A DNA stretch of 64,000 nucleotides from NCBI GenBank assembly GCA_019614645.1, contig JABWDB010000001.1:5817501-5881500 (forward strand), in the 5' to 3' direction. Made by a program: the position numbers and the translations under genes. Under the pieces are notes generated by a model that did not search any database, had not been told where the DNA came from, and worked only from the letters and a program-made list of their open reading frames with translations. Numbering within the stretch: position 1 is the first letter of the stretch; every line of letters begins with the position of its first letter. Origin of the DNA: Stratiolaelaps scimitus (lineage: Eukaryota; Arthropoda; Arachnida; Mesostigmata; Laelapidae). This document shows positions 26,878 through 40,300 of the stretch, piece after piece.

Positions 26878-29753
26878 TACCAACTAGTAACTAAATAATG
26901 ACATCATTAATATCTGTTTCTTGATATATAAATGTTTCATTTATTTACTTATTTGGTTTGTTGTTGTTGTTGTTGTTGTCGTTATTATTGTTCTCATTAT
27001 TATTATTATTATTATTACTTAATAATTATCCACCAACAATTTACAATGAACACAATCATTCTCGACTCGCAATCAGCCATCTCAGTCCTCAGGCCTCTCT
27101 CAATCAGTCGTCCTCTCTCTTTTGCTTCGCCCTCACTCTCTCTCTCTCCCTCTCTCTCCCTCTCTACATATCCTGATTGCGTTCGTGGTAGTAGTTGATA
27201 AATCCCAACTACCTCCTGCCATAGCAGCTTCATTTCACCTATCTGACACTATTCCCACTTCTGATGCATCCATCATCTGATCATGATGACCTCCATCATC
27301 ATCATAATCATCATCATTATTATTATTGTTATTATTATTATTATTTCATCACTCTATATTTCCATTCACCATCATCATCGTCATCATTAGAATTATGTTA
27401 CCCCTTGCCGTTCTCGATACCACTCGAGAGAGCCCTCCCCAACATCTTCGTCACACTCATTCCATAGCCTGTTCTTCATTTACCGTTGGGTGGCGCGATA
27501 CGTGTCGTTTTTTTTCGTCAAATTTTATCATCCTTCATTTTTCGCTGATCCACCGTCGTTATCTGCCACTCATTGACAGCAGCAGCAGTGGAGACATCAT
27601 CGTCACCGTTCCCGCCCTTAAACGTTCTGTTTCGTCTCTCTCTCGATCCCTCCCTCGGTCTTCCTCTCCCTTTAGCCCTACCTAGGAACACTCGACCAAT
27701 GCTCTTCAATGTATCCAGTTGTCCGTATCTCTCTGCTGTTTCTCTATCTCATTAGTTTAGTCTCTCTCATAATCGTCACCACTATCGTCATTGTTATTAT
27801 TATTATTATTAGCATCATCATTTTCATCGTCATCATCATCATCAGCATTTTCGTCATCAATATCATCATTTTCATTCTGCTCTGCTTATTGTGCTGCATA
27901 CTTAGGTTACGTCCGTCACTGCCGCCGCCGCCACCATCACCACCACCACCACCATCATCATCTCCTCCTCGTCCTTGTCGCTCTACATCGTGAACGCGCC
28001 AATCGAGCGCGCCAAGCCGCACCCGTAACCCATAACCACGTGACCACCCGTGGCGGCCCGGTCGGCTACGAGTATTGACCGCGTCCCGTCGATACGCAGA
28101 CGAGCGCGTTTCAGACAGACACCCACAATTGCTGCGATTGCCGTACAATCGCCCTTTTTCTCTCTGCATCATCTGTTCGCGACGTCTATTCGATTTGATT
28201 TTCGTTTTGACAAATAATAAATTACACCTAGCCTAGTATTCACCATTACGTGTTCCTGTATCGACAAGTCCACCTGCATCTGCCTGCATTCATCCACCTT
28301 TCCACTCTCTCTCTGTCAATCTGTCGCTTCATACCGCACGAGCGTCTACACACCCACACACCCACACGCACATACACATACACCTACTCATACGGACATA
28401 GATAGACACAGTTCGTTCGGCTGTGCTGTTTTTCTTACTTAACTTTCCTACGAACTTAGCCGCGTGCGAATTTTCCGTCCCTCTACTTCTCTATTCATTT
28501 ATATATATATATATATTGTCCGCGTCCATTGCTAATATTGTGTTCCGCTCTAATTATTATAGATCATTACTATTATCAATAGCCTTTATTATTACCATAC
28601 ACACAATCTCGAATCAATGCTTCTGCTGCTGCGCGTAGCGGTATTCCTGATTCAATCATTTTTCACTGTCCGCTACCCCGTTTCAAACTTCACTTCTGTC
28701 AGTTCTGCGCAAGTATGCCAGTATGCCACTGTATTCATTACTAAGGGACCACTGCTTATTTCGTCATAAATTAATAAAGAATAGGAATAATTATAATCGT
28801 TTATGTACACAAGGATAACAAAGTATAATTCGCCGATTGTGGGCCACCCTTCGGCCGTAGTATCGCCAATAACGGCGAATGTTTGGGGAGCTGTTTTTCA
28901 GGTGGTTCAGACGAAAAGTAGGACGGCTCCAGCGGTCGTTCAAATCGGCAGCGGTCAGTATTACCGCTAACATGAACAACAATTTATAGATTAACTAACT
29001 AACTAATTTATTAATTAATTATAGTAGTGGGCATAATTAAGCATTGTAACGTTATTGTACAGGCCTCGGAGGCGTACGCAACAGAAAACACAAATACAAC
29101 AACAGCATCGAAGAGAAAGTAAACTACATAAAGACACAAATTTAACATAGACACACCGGTAATAGAGAGGACTTATGCAAAGTAAAATAAATAGCTCATT
29201 TTGCAGCAGCAGCAGCAGCAGATGACAAGGCGACAAAGCGAAACATGACTTTTCGGTGAGATTTTATAGAATTTTTCAATGTGTCTTTTTTCTTCACCAG
29301 AAAACCACAATTTTCTTACTTTTTTTTTGTGTTGTTGTTATTGTTGTTGTTGTTGTTGTTGCTCTGTGTGTTGCGATATTGCGCTCCCGGTTCTATTTAT
29401 TCCAATTCATCTCTGTCACCTCTGCATTGTCATCCTCGAATAGGCAGAGCTTCGGCAGACGGTGTCGCCTTGCTGCGATATTCAACCATTGCTTTATGAC
29501 GGATGTTTTTTTCTCTTCAATTATGTGTGTATGTATGTATGTATATATATATATATATGTATATATGTACATGTGTTGTTGCCTGAGCTTTCCCCAGTAG
29601 TATTTTTTCTCTCTCTTTCTCTTAGTTAGTTAGCGCTGCACTCGCCTGACAACGTTCGCTCATTTGTAGGCCTTCACAATGCACAGTTCAAGAAAGGAAG
29701 GGCTTTGTGGCTGATTAGCGAGAAGTGGGGGAATTTCGACAGATTTCGCTAAT

Positions 29754-29756
<3 letters not shown>

Positions 29757-29785
<29 letters not shown>
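29757..29785. repeat. (TA)n microsatellite
   Basis: A TA run of about 29 bases. Confidence 0.95.
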
Positions 29786-29788
<3 letters not shown>

Positions 29789-32700
29789 CAGGCTCACCGT
29801 TCGTACACCCGCCGCCAGGACAATTTGGCTTCGTGAGACATGGCCGCGTCAATAATAATTAAAATATCTAATCGCGACAACGGTAGCCGCGCATGCAAGC
29901 GCAGTGTGTAGAGAAAAAGAACGAACCTGGACCTTTCATTTTCGGGGAGAGATCTTGACGAGCTAGAAAAACACATAGCTCCAATCTGGCGCCCACATAC
30001 AACATGGTATATCTAGCTACTAGAATAGTTCAGACGACCCGACAATTGACACTCCCGACCTCCCCCAAAAGCCGAAGATGTGTCGTGTGCGCGTCTGAAG
30101 ACTCTATCGCTGTCTCTATCGTTATATATATTCTCTCTAGTGTTAAAGGAAACGTTTTTGCATCTCTCATGCACGTATTATCCGCAAGAGCATTACGCCC
30201 GCCGGAGGTCCATCATCACTTAGTCGATCACCTAACGAAGTGTCGTCCATAAGTTGTCTATTGTCAGTCAGTGGCATACGGTTACCCAGTGAGAGGATAA
30301 AGGAGATGAGAGCGTTTAGCGGGGACCCCCGCGACGTTGATTGCCATCGATGTCAATTCGATGGTCGATAAAAATTCAACATGCCGTCCAAATGTTCAAT
30401 TCTGATGATGATTCTATCGACTTTCACGTATCTCAACTGGTTTATTGTTTGTTTTCTGTAAATTTCTCGCAGCGTTCTTCTGCAAACCTCATCCTCTCAA
30501 TCAACTTATTATAATTTCAACTAGTACTCCCTCTTCCTCTCTCTCTCTCTCTCTCCATTTTTTTTCCGTCTGCTCATTTCAATCAATCTTTCATTAGTAT
30601 CATCTTTGCCATCATTAGAACCGCGTTATTAGTATCATCTTTGTCATCATCATCATCGTTATCAGCACATCATTGTTATCAAATGACACACCAAAGATAG
30701 GAACTTTCGTATTTTGTGGGCGGCCGCTCCCAACATGGAACGGCGGCCTCTCATATAGCATTTAGCCGGGCTCTGGTGCAACCGGTCCGCGGCAGCTTTG
30801 CTTGAGTGTATCGCAGCACGGTCACCGTAATCCACCACCGTCACCACCACCGCCAGCACGAAACAAGCAGCCCACGCACCCGCCACACTGACGGCGTTCC
30901 AATAGCCATACCGAAACAGTCGTGCGCGATTGAATGAGACGGCAAGGTTCTGGTCGCGGTGGTGATGGTGATCGCGGTAGCCCCATGCAACGGGGGCGTC
31001 TCTTAAAGCAGTTGCCGGCGGTCAACGGCCCACCTTGCCCGAGCTTTGCCTTCTGCACTTGTGTTTATTATCGCCGTTTTTTTTCGGCAGAGTTCGTCCT
31101 TTTTTTGTTGTCTATTTCCAGTAGCCCGGAGTAGACATGAAACGAGACGGCTAGTGATGCCACTCGGACAGTGAAAAAATTGCACATCTTTTCTACAACT
31201 CGTTAATTAGTTAACCTCCCTTTGCTCTCTCTCTCTCGCTCGCTCGCTCCCTCGTTATCTATTCTTGCTTATAGTCCGACTAAGCATATCGCATTTCCAT
31301 TTCTTATATCTTGCTCATTTTGTTGCGCATCGTGGAAATCGTTTATATATATATATATATATAGGATCAAGCTGGCATCGTCGCCTTTGTCTGCCGTCTT
31401 TATAATTATTATTATTTCTATAGTTATTAATCTTCTTCGTCATTGTTGTTATCATTATTTTCTGGTTGCAGTCCACCTGAACGATTATTGTTTCTCATCT
31501 ATCTGTCTGCAGCAAGTGTGTTGGTTTTGCAGTTGATTATACAGTATTTTAATATTATTATTAATATTATTATTATTATATATTTATATATGAGGAACAC
31601 TGGAGAGTTACCCTAAGGGCCGCGCACCCGGCTTAACAGCCACGCATGCCCTTGTTTTTGCGTCATGTCTGTCATTTAGTATTGTAATTATTATTGTTAT
31701 TATTATTATTATTATTATCATTTCATTAGGATACCATCGTCCGTATAATTCTGATTCGTCTTCGTCTTCTTATATAATAATATTCTTCGTATTTCTCATT
31801 ATTATAATAATTATTACCATCAGCATTCGTCTTCGTTCCATTACGATCATTATTTAGCATATATACACTCGAGCGGGCTAACCCACCATCGGAGATCGGC
31901 GCATCCTCATCGCTGTCCTCATATTGTCCTTCATAATCAGGCTAGCGCTCTTAACGTATATCCTTTTTGTCACTTGGTCTTGTTCACTTCCTGCATTTTA
32001 TCTTCGTCATCGCCGTCAGCCTCCACAGAGATATAGATATATTTATATATATATGTGTGTGTGTATATATATGTTTATATATATTGTCCCTTATCTTAGG
32101 ATGTCCTTACAGCCGTGTCACAGACTTCGCCATATTTTCTCGATGGTCTCCTCTCACGCTCCCTCTCTCTCTCTCTCTTTTTCTCTCTACAGTAGAACTG
32201 AAGAACACATCGTGGGCATCTCCGTCATCTGGTGTTCAATTATCTTCACTCACCGATCGCGCTGGTGTGGCGCGTTCCGCGATTCATGCGGATCGCAGAG
32301 TTCTGAGGTGGGGGGGGGGTGATATGATCATATTATGTGTGAGGGGTTGGCCTGCCCCATGTACCGAGCGCCGGCTTGTTCGGCCTTCGGGCTCGATGTG
32401 TGATGACACTGTTGTTGCCCTTCGATTTGCTGGTTGTTGTTGTTGTTGTTGTTTTTTTGTTTGCGCTTTCGTGTGTGCATATACGCGCACACTGTTTGCG
32501 TGTTTGCGGCGTTTAATTGGCGCACGCATTTTGCTTCGATTAATGTTGTTGGTTATGATTCGTATTACTGCTTCCTTATTAGTTATTCCTTATTTACGCC
32601 GTTGATTGGTTGTTGATGTTGCTGTTGACACTCGACTTTCTTTTTCGATCTCTCTCTCTCTCTCTCTGTATAGAAATGGTATTTGTGTAGGTTTTGTATG

Positions 32701-33375
32701 TGTTCATGAATATCGATGTAGATTAGTGATTATGACAAAACCACGCGTGACTTGCTCCTCGTAAACCCACATGCGTTCTCCACTCACGTTCATATCGTCC
32801 ACGTTTAGGGTGCACTTAGTACTAGCAGAACACTGTCGATTCGCGATACAGCACGGTTTCGAGTCAGCGTCCGATAGCGTGCATCCACGTTTGCTTGTTG
32901 CTTTTTCCCAGTAGTACACGGCTTGCATTCGTTGCTGTTAATGATTCGCAGCGGCCGGCAAATCATGTCGTTGGCTTGTTGTCGATCGTTGATGTTCATC
33001 TCGATGGTCTTCAATTCTCTTCGATGTTGTTGTTGTTGCTGCTCTTGTTGTAATAGTAGTTGTTACTTGATGACACTTACAAATAGTCCACAGTTCTTCA
33101 CACCCAATTCGTTCTTTTCGCTAAAAACGTAAGGCCGTCCTTCCGTCCATCAGCTGGTGGTCAGCCAGAGGTCTTCATTTGCTCGCTGCGATTTTCGTAC
33201 GACGTCATTTGCTGTCGCTGACGGTGGTCGTCTTTTTCAGCTTGCGTTCTTCTCTGGTCGCTTGCGGCAGCCGGTATCGTTATCATTGTTCGTATTTAAT
33301 CAGTACCGTTATTCAGTCGGGCATGTTCTTGTGGATCTTGCTCATCGTTGTTCCATGACGGTGACGGACAACTGT

Positions 33376-34367
33376 TTACTGGCGGCTAGCAGAGCTGAAG
33401 AGGGGCGCAGCCGGGCTCTGTGCGCCGAAAAAGGCGCTGAACTGATTCTGACCACTGTTGACGCCCCCTGCGCCCGTGGCGGCAAATAAGCTAAAGTCGT
33501 CGCCGGAAGTTGGGTTGTTGTTGCAGCTGTTGTCAGCCGGTTTTCCCGACGAGACAGCGCTGTCTTCCAGCGACGCCTGTTGCTGCTGCTCCTGCTGAAG
33601 ATTAAGCTGGCTCAGCAGCTGTAGCTGTTGCACGAGTTGGCTGTGCTCGGGGCCGAACGCCGAGCTGGCCTGATCGCCGCCCGCTCCGGGACTGGGGCCC
33701 TGAGGGAGGCCCGAGATCGGAAGGGGTGGTCCCGAGCTCTGCCCGCTAGCGGCCTGCGACTGTGACTGTTCGAGCTCGTCCTTGTTGAGCTCGAGGTAAG
33801 TCCGAAGCTGGTTGATATGGCTCGGTGAGAAGAGGTGATCCTGCAGTGAGCTGGAAAACGACTCGTAGCGGGTGTTGCAGATGTCGCACTGGTCGGGCCG
33901 GCTGGGCTCGGGCTCGGGTACCTGGCCCATCTTGAGAGCGGCCGCCTTGGTCTTCTTCTCCTTGGCGCGGGCGTTCTGAAACCAGACCTGGATGACTCGT
34001 TTAGGCAGGCCGATCTGGGCGCCCAGACTCTCGCACTCGGCCATCGTGGGCGTCTTGTAGTCGTGGAAGATACTCTTCATAATGCGAATCTGCACCGAGC
34101 TCATTTGCGTGCGGAAGCGCTTGGCCTGACCACCAGGAGCGGCGGGTCGGCCCTCGGTAGAGCCAGGCGAGGTCTGCTGCTCGTAGTAGACCACCGAGTC
34201 GCCATTCTCGGACATGTTTAAGTCGTTACCGTCGTTCTGGTACTGATCCTGAGTATCGTCGGAATCGGACTCTGCGCGGGCCAGTCCCGTTCGCGGTTTC
34301 GCGTGGGGCTCATCCGGCCTGCTGAGGTCCAACGGTGTCGTGGTCGTCGTCGACGGCATATCTATAC
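33376..34367 (-). CDS. zfh2: ZFHX gene exon 10: homeodomain 4, last finger, C-terminus
   Basis: The acceptor is CTTCTTGCAG|GTATAG (34367) and the stop TAA is at 33378-33376. The exon opens with Thr/Pro-rich sequence containing [10 protein letters not shown]. This resembles the PxDLS motif that binds the CtBP corepressor, an inference from the motif only. Homeodomain 4 is at 33946-34125 ([15 protein letters not shown] ... [20 protein letters not shown]). One finger follows at about 3444-3469, [24 protein letters not shown]. The remainder is Gln/Ser/Pro-rich and ends [20 protein letters not shown]. The C-terminus after homeodomain 4 is about 190 residues. Vertebrate ZFHX3 has several hundred, with two further finger-like units, and none of those are visible here. 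Confidence 0.95.
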
Positions 34368-37300
34368 CTGCAAGAAGCCACAGGCGCATTGGCTTAGACT
34401 GGAAAGTGGGGAACTTTCCACTTTGCCTGTATAAAGCCCCGAGACGCTGCTACCACCCCCATCACCTTGTTTTACTCCTTGTCATCAAGCTGCCCCGTAA
34501 GCGAACTCAACCCCATGAAAGAGAGAGAGAGAGAGAGCAACATAAGCAAGAGCTAGACAGGGTTGCACAAATCAGCTTAAGCTTGATCCTTTTGCCAGCC
34601 GTAGCTAACTGACACGCCCTGCTTACCTTGTCTTTTCGCACTCAGGTCCGTGGGACCATTGAGTTCCTCAAGGAACCGTTTGAACTCCTCGACGTTGTTT
34701 TTACTCTCCTCGGCAGCGAATGAAGGGTTCGCGACTTCGTCGGGGTTCGAATTATCTGCGTCGCCATCAGGGAAGGCGTCGATGTTCAGCTCACCTGAAA
34801 TCAGAGTAGCATATACATAAGCTTTAGTCAATCTATTCAATAGGCATACTTGATGAAGCGCACCACAACGAAAAGCTAACCTTTCATTACAACGAACTAC
34901 CAGTTTGTGTACCCAATCGGATCAATCCAAGACCCTTTGACCCATTCATCCTCCCGGAAGGCCACGAGCACCATGAGTCCTACAATCACTCCTGTCCTTC
35001 TCCAACCTAATCGTCACCAGGCCCCTGAAGCTCATTTGACAATTCGATCATCATTTGACTGGCGATTTGCTGGTGTGGCGTCTCAATGTTTGTTTACCAT
35101 CAGTAGGAAAGAACATGATACAGGGTACGTTGCTTTGCACCAGCCATAGGAGATTGTTGTATAACCGTTTTTTTTTGTTGTTGTTGCTGCTGCTTTTGCT
35201 TCCACCCCTGCTCATAATGGGCGCAGTCGTTTGTTTATTGCTCACCGGCAGCAAGCAACAGCGCCAGTGATCACAGTCTGTATATGATAGTTCTAGTAGT
35301 GGGTAGAGTCATAGTCGCTGTGGCGACGGTAGGGATGTTGCTGTTGGCGGCAGACAACGCTCGTTGCTGTCTGCCTCCCTGGCGGCCTCCTGCGTTGAAC
35401 GCGTCTCATTGCCTGCCGTGTATCCGGCGCGTCTGGGGGCGGGGCCAGCGGCGACCGGCCAATCCGACGCGGCGCTCTTCCCCGCCATTCGGTTGGGTTG
35501 TTCCGTTCGACCGCTCACCGGGCAAGCGCTGGCCCAAACGGCCGCCGACCAACGGACGAGCCTTGTAATTACGTTCGGGCCAGCCAGGGGTATTTAGCTA
35601 TGTTACTTGCACTCTCTCGCTGTCTCTATCACTCTCTCTCTCTCTCGCCTCACTGTTCTTCTTATCTTCCCTTGCTCCGTCCGGCGCTCACACTCTGCTA
35701 CTCAGATACTAGTTGGATAGCCAATGAGGAACATGACGTTCGCCGGCGCCGCCGCCGCCGCCACTGCTGCCGTCACCGCCGTGGTGTAATGTCGCCGCCG
35801 GACGAGTACAGCCCCGATGGACGGCGAGTAAGCAAAAAACAACAAGAAGACACACTTACGTAGAGGAGACAAAGAAACCCAGACAGCGAACGACCAAGAG
35901 AGAGAGAGAGAGAGAGAGAGATACGCGACGTACAGGGGAGAGAATCTAGCAGCAAGGGAAAACTCCTGATAGGATATTCTAGTCTGAGGAAATGAGCCCA
36001 ATTGAAGGGATAAGGTGGCAGACGCGCGGGGGGCGGGGGGCGGCGGGGCGGGGGGTCACCCATCTTCAAGTCGGATCGAATCTGCTTCATCTAAATGGCG
36101 CTCTCGTGACAACTGTACTGGGGATTATGCCGAATCGACCTGTCATGAGATTATCGTCGACTGTCCCATGTTTGAATGATGGTCAGGCACACCAGTCGTT
36201 GAAAGTACTGAAGTGTTCGATTAGCCGACTAGGATTACACAATCATTACCGAACTAGTTACCGTGCATAGGCTGCTAAGAGACTGTCAAGTCCAAGCAAT
36301 CTCTCATGGGGCTAGCCAGAGGTGGATGTGTTCTTATGCGCAATAGAGGCAAGCTCTGTTGAGCGAGGCTGCATTATCCCGTACATGAGTGAGTAGCTTG
36401 AGACAGTGTGTGAGGGGTGTTGTCGGGCGGGGGTATGGACCTTTTCGAGCAACGCTTAATTCTCACGCTGGACACGAGGTGGAGTCAATAGCGAATATCA
36501 TCGTTACATCTGCGTGATATCACCGACGGGCCGACGGTCATCAAGGCTTTACCACCACCACCACCACCACCAACGGACGAACGAGCGCTTTGTGTAGCTG
36601 AATCGGACGTATATATATATTTATTGTTATTATTATTATTTTGAGTCTGATGGTTTTTACATTCCTTCCGAGCGCTATGCGTTGGCTATCAGCCACAGAA
36701 GAGGACCGAGAGAGAGAGAGAGAGGCCACAGAGCTGCTTAGTTGTTCTCACTCTTTTTCAAATCGCCCCAGCGAGTCGACACGCCGGCAACGACAGCGGC
36801 AGCAGTCGAGCGGCCGGTGGCGGCGGCGGCGTCCTCTTTAGCGCGGTGTTGCTGCTTGGTGCTTAGAGCCACTTATGACTTTTCCTATAAAAAGGTCCAA
36901 TGTGCTTTAGCGTGAGGTGGCCATTACGTGGTTCCTCGGCGACTGCGCAGACGTTATCGAGGGTGATGCATCCTGCCACGTCGACAACAAACAGTCTTCA
37001 TCAACTCATCGCCATTACAGCAGCTAACGCTCACGTGTTTTACGCCGAAGTGTCATTACAAAGGTAAGCAGTTTGATTCGACAGCGAGGCGGACGGACGG
37101 GCGGGCGGGGGGTGGCGGCCGTGGGTAAGGGCATTACGGGCATAATGAAGTTTTTGCGAATCACACATAAAACTCGAGGAGGACGGAGAGAAGCAGCAGC
37201 CGGCAGCAGGACAATAACGACGCGGCGATCGCGGCCACGATGAACATTTCGAGTGTTTCGAAGAGCTTCGAATTCTGATCGCGTCGAAATCGGACTCAAC

Positions 37301-40300
37301 GCAACCCTCGCCAGACAACATCTCATGTTGTTATCATTATCCCCACATGACGCGATGGGTCAAGCTAGCGCGCTGATCACAAAAAGCTGAGCGACGGAGA
37401 CGGATATGCACCATGTTGCCTGAGGATCAATCGTCCCATTTCGAGCACCGACTCCACTCATGGACTACTCTCCTCTACTCGTCAGCTGCTATCAGTAGTG
37501 GATGACTGATTATAAATACATGAACCCAATACTAAATGTCGCCGCCCATCCATAAAGATCTAAGTAACATCATCTAATCAGCATAACCGCCACTTCTACT
37601 GCTGGCCTGGAATGAGAGTGCTCCTTGGCAACACAAAATGACGTTATAGTCGCGCATGACGCCGCAGAGCAGCTCGTTCGCTTGAGATAGAATTAGTAGA
37701 TGAGTTCTGGACAATATCGAACGAGACATCTACACTCAGGAACGATTTGCGCCCGTTCTCGACCGGGGGGGGGCATTGCTGTTGCCGGCAGTGCGTCTGC
37801 ATCTGAACGAGATGATGTTGACTAATTATACCATTCAGCCAAGGCACCGGGCAGCCAAACAGCAAGTAGCCAGCCTACAATCGTACTCTTTCTTGGTAAA
37901 GAGCTTTCTCCCGGCTCGTTGTTGTTGTTGTTGCTATTGTTGTTGTTGTCGTAGTCTCCTCGCGTTAGTTTGACGCTCTCCCATTCTCTGTCATCCGTCG
38001 TACGCCGCGTTGCTTAGCAATCCCGTGAGGTCTCTTTGTGGAAGAGAGAGAGAGAGAGTGCACGACGACGGCGGCGAGTATGGCAGGCCTATGGCGTCGC
38101 TCCGGATGGCGAGTGAATAGCCGTGAGAAAAAGGGGAGATATAGGGCGAGCGAGCGAGAGAGAGAGAGGAAACGTCAAGGCAAGATAAGCCAACACGGTC
38201 GTGTTCAACGTAACAGTCGGTGGGCCGAGTAACGGCCAAGTCCACCCACCGCACATCGCTTCGCCTCTGCTCCGACGACAACGAGACGGTGAAAGAAAAA
38301 GTGATCAGGGCTGAACCACTGAGGGTCAACGCCGTCTACAGCTTAAACGCTGAGGTGAGCCAGCCAACCGGGCGGATCATCGAAGACCTCCTGCGACTGG
38401 CATCATTCTATTGCTGCAGTGTTGCAGTGTTACCGTCGCGGCGCGCCTCGCTGGCCTGTGTGTCTCCTGTTTACGTTCCGTCACCACGTTGGCGAAAACA
38501 TTGGCAAATGAGACGAGCGAGCGAGCGAGCAAGCAAGCCCAGGTTGCAATGCGACTGCTAGACCATCATTACTATCCGCAAATGAATATTTAATGACGAT
38601 GCGACGACAGAAAATCGACCAGGGGAGGGGGTATGGGTGAATGGAGCCCTTATACAAGAAATGATTCGTCGAATAGAGCTTTTGCCTGTCTCCCCGAATC
38701 CAGAAACTAACCGCTAGATTCAACCATGATGACAGGTGTGGAAATTTCTGTGTAGAGCTAAGCCGCTTACGTTTTTCTAAAGCGAAAAAAGAAAAAGAAA
38801 AGAAGCCTAATAAAAGATATGTTGCAAAAAAATGAGCTCCACCACGAAAATTTCACTAGCAACTTGAGCGAGTGCACCTGATTGACTCGTTTCCCATTCA
38901 ACAACAAGTGTATAAACAGACCGAAAAAAAGGTGGTCTGCCATTGGCTGTGGAACACCGGCGGCTGTACCAATGCCTGTTTGTTTTGTTCTGACCCTTAA
39001 ATCCCGCATCTTCGACATGATGTTGAAACGTGAACATCCAGACATGTTGTTTTTGAATAGCAGACGACGGAAGCCGATCCCAACTGCCACGAGCGCACTG
39101 CAAGTGCTAGGCTTAACATTGTAAAAATATATCGCTGGAGTGAAAAATGAAACTCACCCTTGGAGTAGAGATCGGCGTGCCGAGTCGCGAGATGCGATTC
39201 TAGCGCGCTGCGGGCCTTGAACAGTGCCCGACAGAAGGGGCATCGCTTGTGGATGGCTTGTTGGTGGGCCCGAAACTGGCCTTTGCGTTCGCGGGCTCGG
39301 GTGTTCTGGAACCAAACCTGCACCACTCGCTTCTTGAGCCCGACATCTCGCGCGATAGATTCCAGCATCTTCCGACTGGGGTTCGACTCTTGCTGGTACT
39401 TCTGGTAGAGGAAGTCGAGTTGCTCCGGAAGGATGGTTGTACGCAGTCGTTTGTCCCTGGAGGAAGCAAAGCAACGTGCAAGCCGGAATTAGCCTCAAGA
39501 TGGCCGATCGTTCGTTGATCTTAGTTCCATGCAAGGGAAGTGGACGTCGAACGCAATTTGCTTGCGAAGATGGACGCTTACCTTGGAGAGCCATCTCCGC
39601 TGGCGTCCTTGCTTGGAGAGCACTCCTCGTCAGTGCTGGCTGAGTCTGGTTTTCGCTTCCATTGTCCATTACTACCATCCTCCATCATTCCCGGAAATGC
39701 CAAATTTTGGGCGGTCGCCATTGGGTTCGCTATTGTGCTTTTGGGAGTCTGGGGTTGGGCTGAAGAAGGCGTGCCGGTGAACAGGCCGGGATTCATCACG
39801 TGTATGACCTGATGTTCACGCCATTGCTCGAACCGTGAAAATACCAAGGGACACTTGTCACAACGAAAGGTTCCCGCGCCGACAGACACAGCTGCGGCTG
39901 GGGACGCCGAGGGTGTACCCGTGGGGGACAGGGCGGGGCCAAGAGGGCTCTGGGCCAGAGGGGTTAGAGCGTTAAGCGAGGGTGGCTGTGCGCCCGGCGT
40001 CTGGGCTGCTTGTTGTTGAGCCTGCACCTGTGCTACCTGTATAGCAAGGGCAGCAGGCAGGGCGACCGCCAGGGCGCGCTCCGAGCTGAGGTTGGCCCCA
40101 GAGGACGCCGTGCTTTTGGGCGTGCCAGAGGGCTCTGGAGTGTCTGGAGGCGTCTGGCTGCTGCCGACGCTGCTCTCCGGGCGATCCGGCTGGGACGACT
40201 GCTGCTCCTGCGCGGACTTAAGTTGCAGAGCGATGGGGTTCTCGTCCTTGAAGCATGAGTTCCTCTGATGCTTGATAAGCTCGTAGTAGCGCTGGAACAC

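Larger units (their letters stand above)
9381..33375. other. Repeat-rich region downstream of the ZFHX gene
   Basis: About 24 kb without a recognisable conserved protein. It contains many microsatellites, TTA/ATT-rich stretches (for example 27000-27350 and 31540-31860) and CT tracts. The 3' untranslated region of the ZFHX gene must begin at 33375 and run leftwards. A possible minus-strand ATTAAA lies near 33293, but I cannot place the polyadenylation site. 23800-24560 is unusually free of repeats and contains two adjacent short plus-strand frames of unknown meaning. Confidence 0.65.

Noticed and set aside
39154..39678. A 174-codon minus-strand frame overlapping exons 7 and 8
   Set aside because: It is a different frame from the homeodomain reading and crosses a clear intron (39457-39581).
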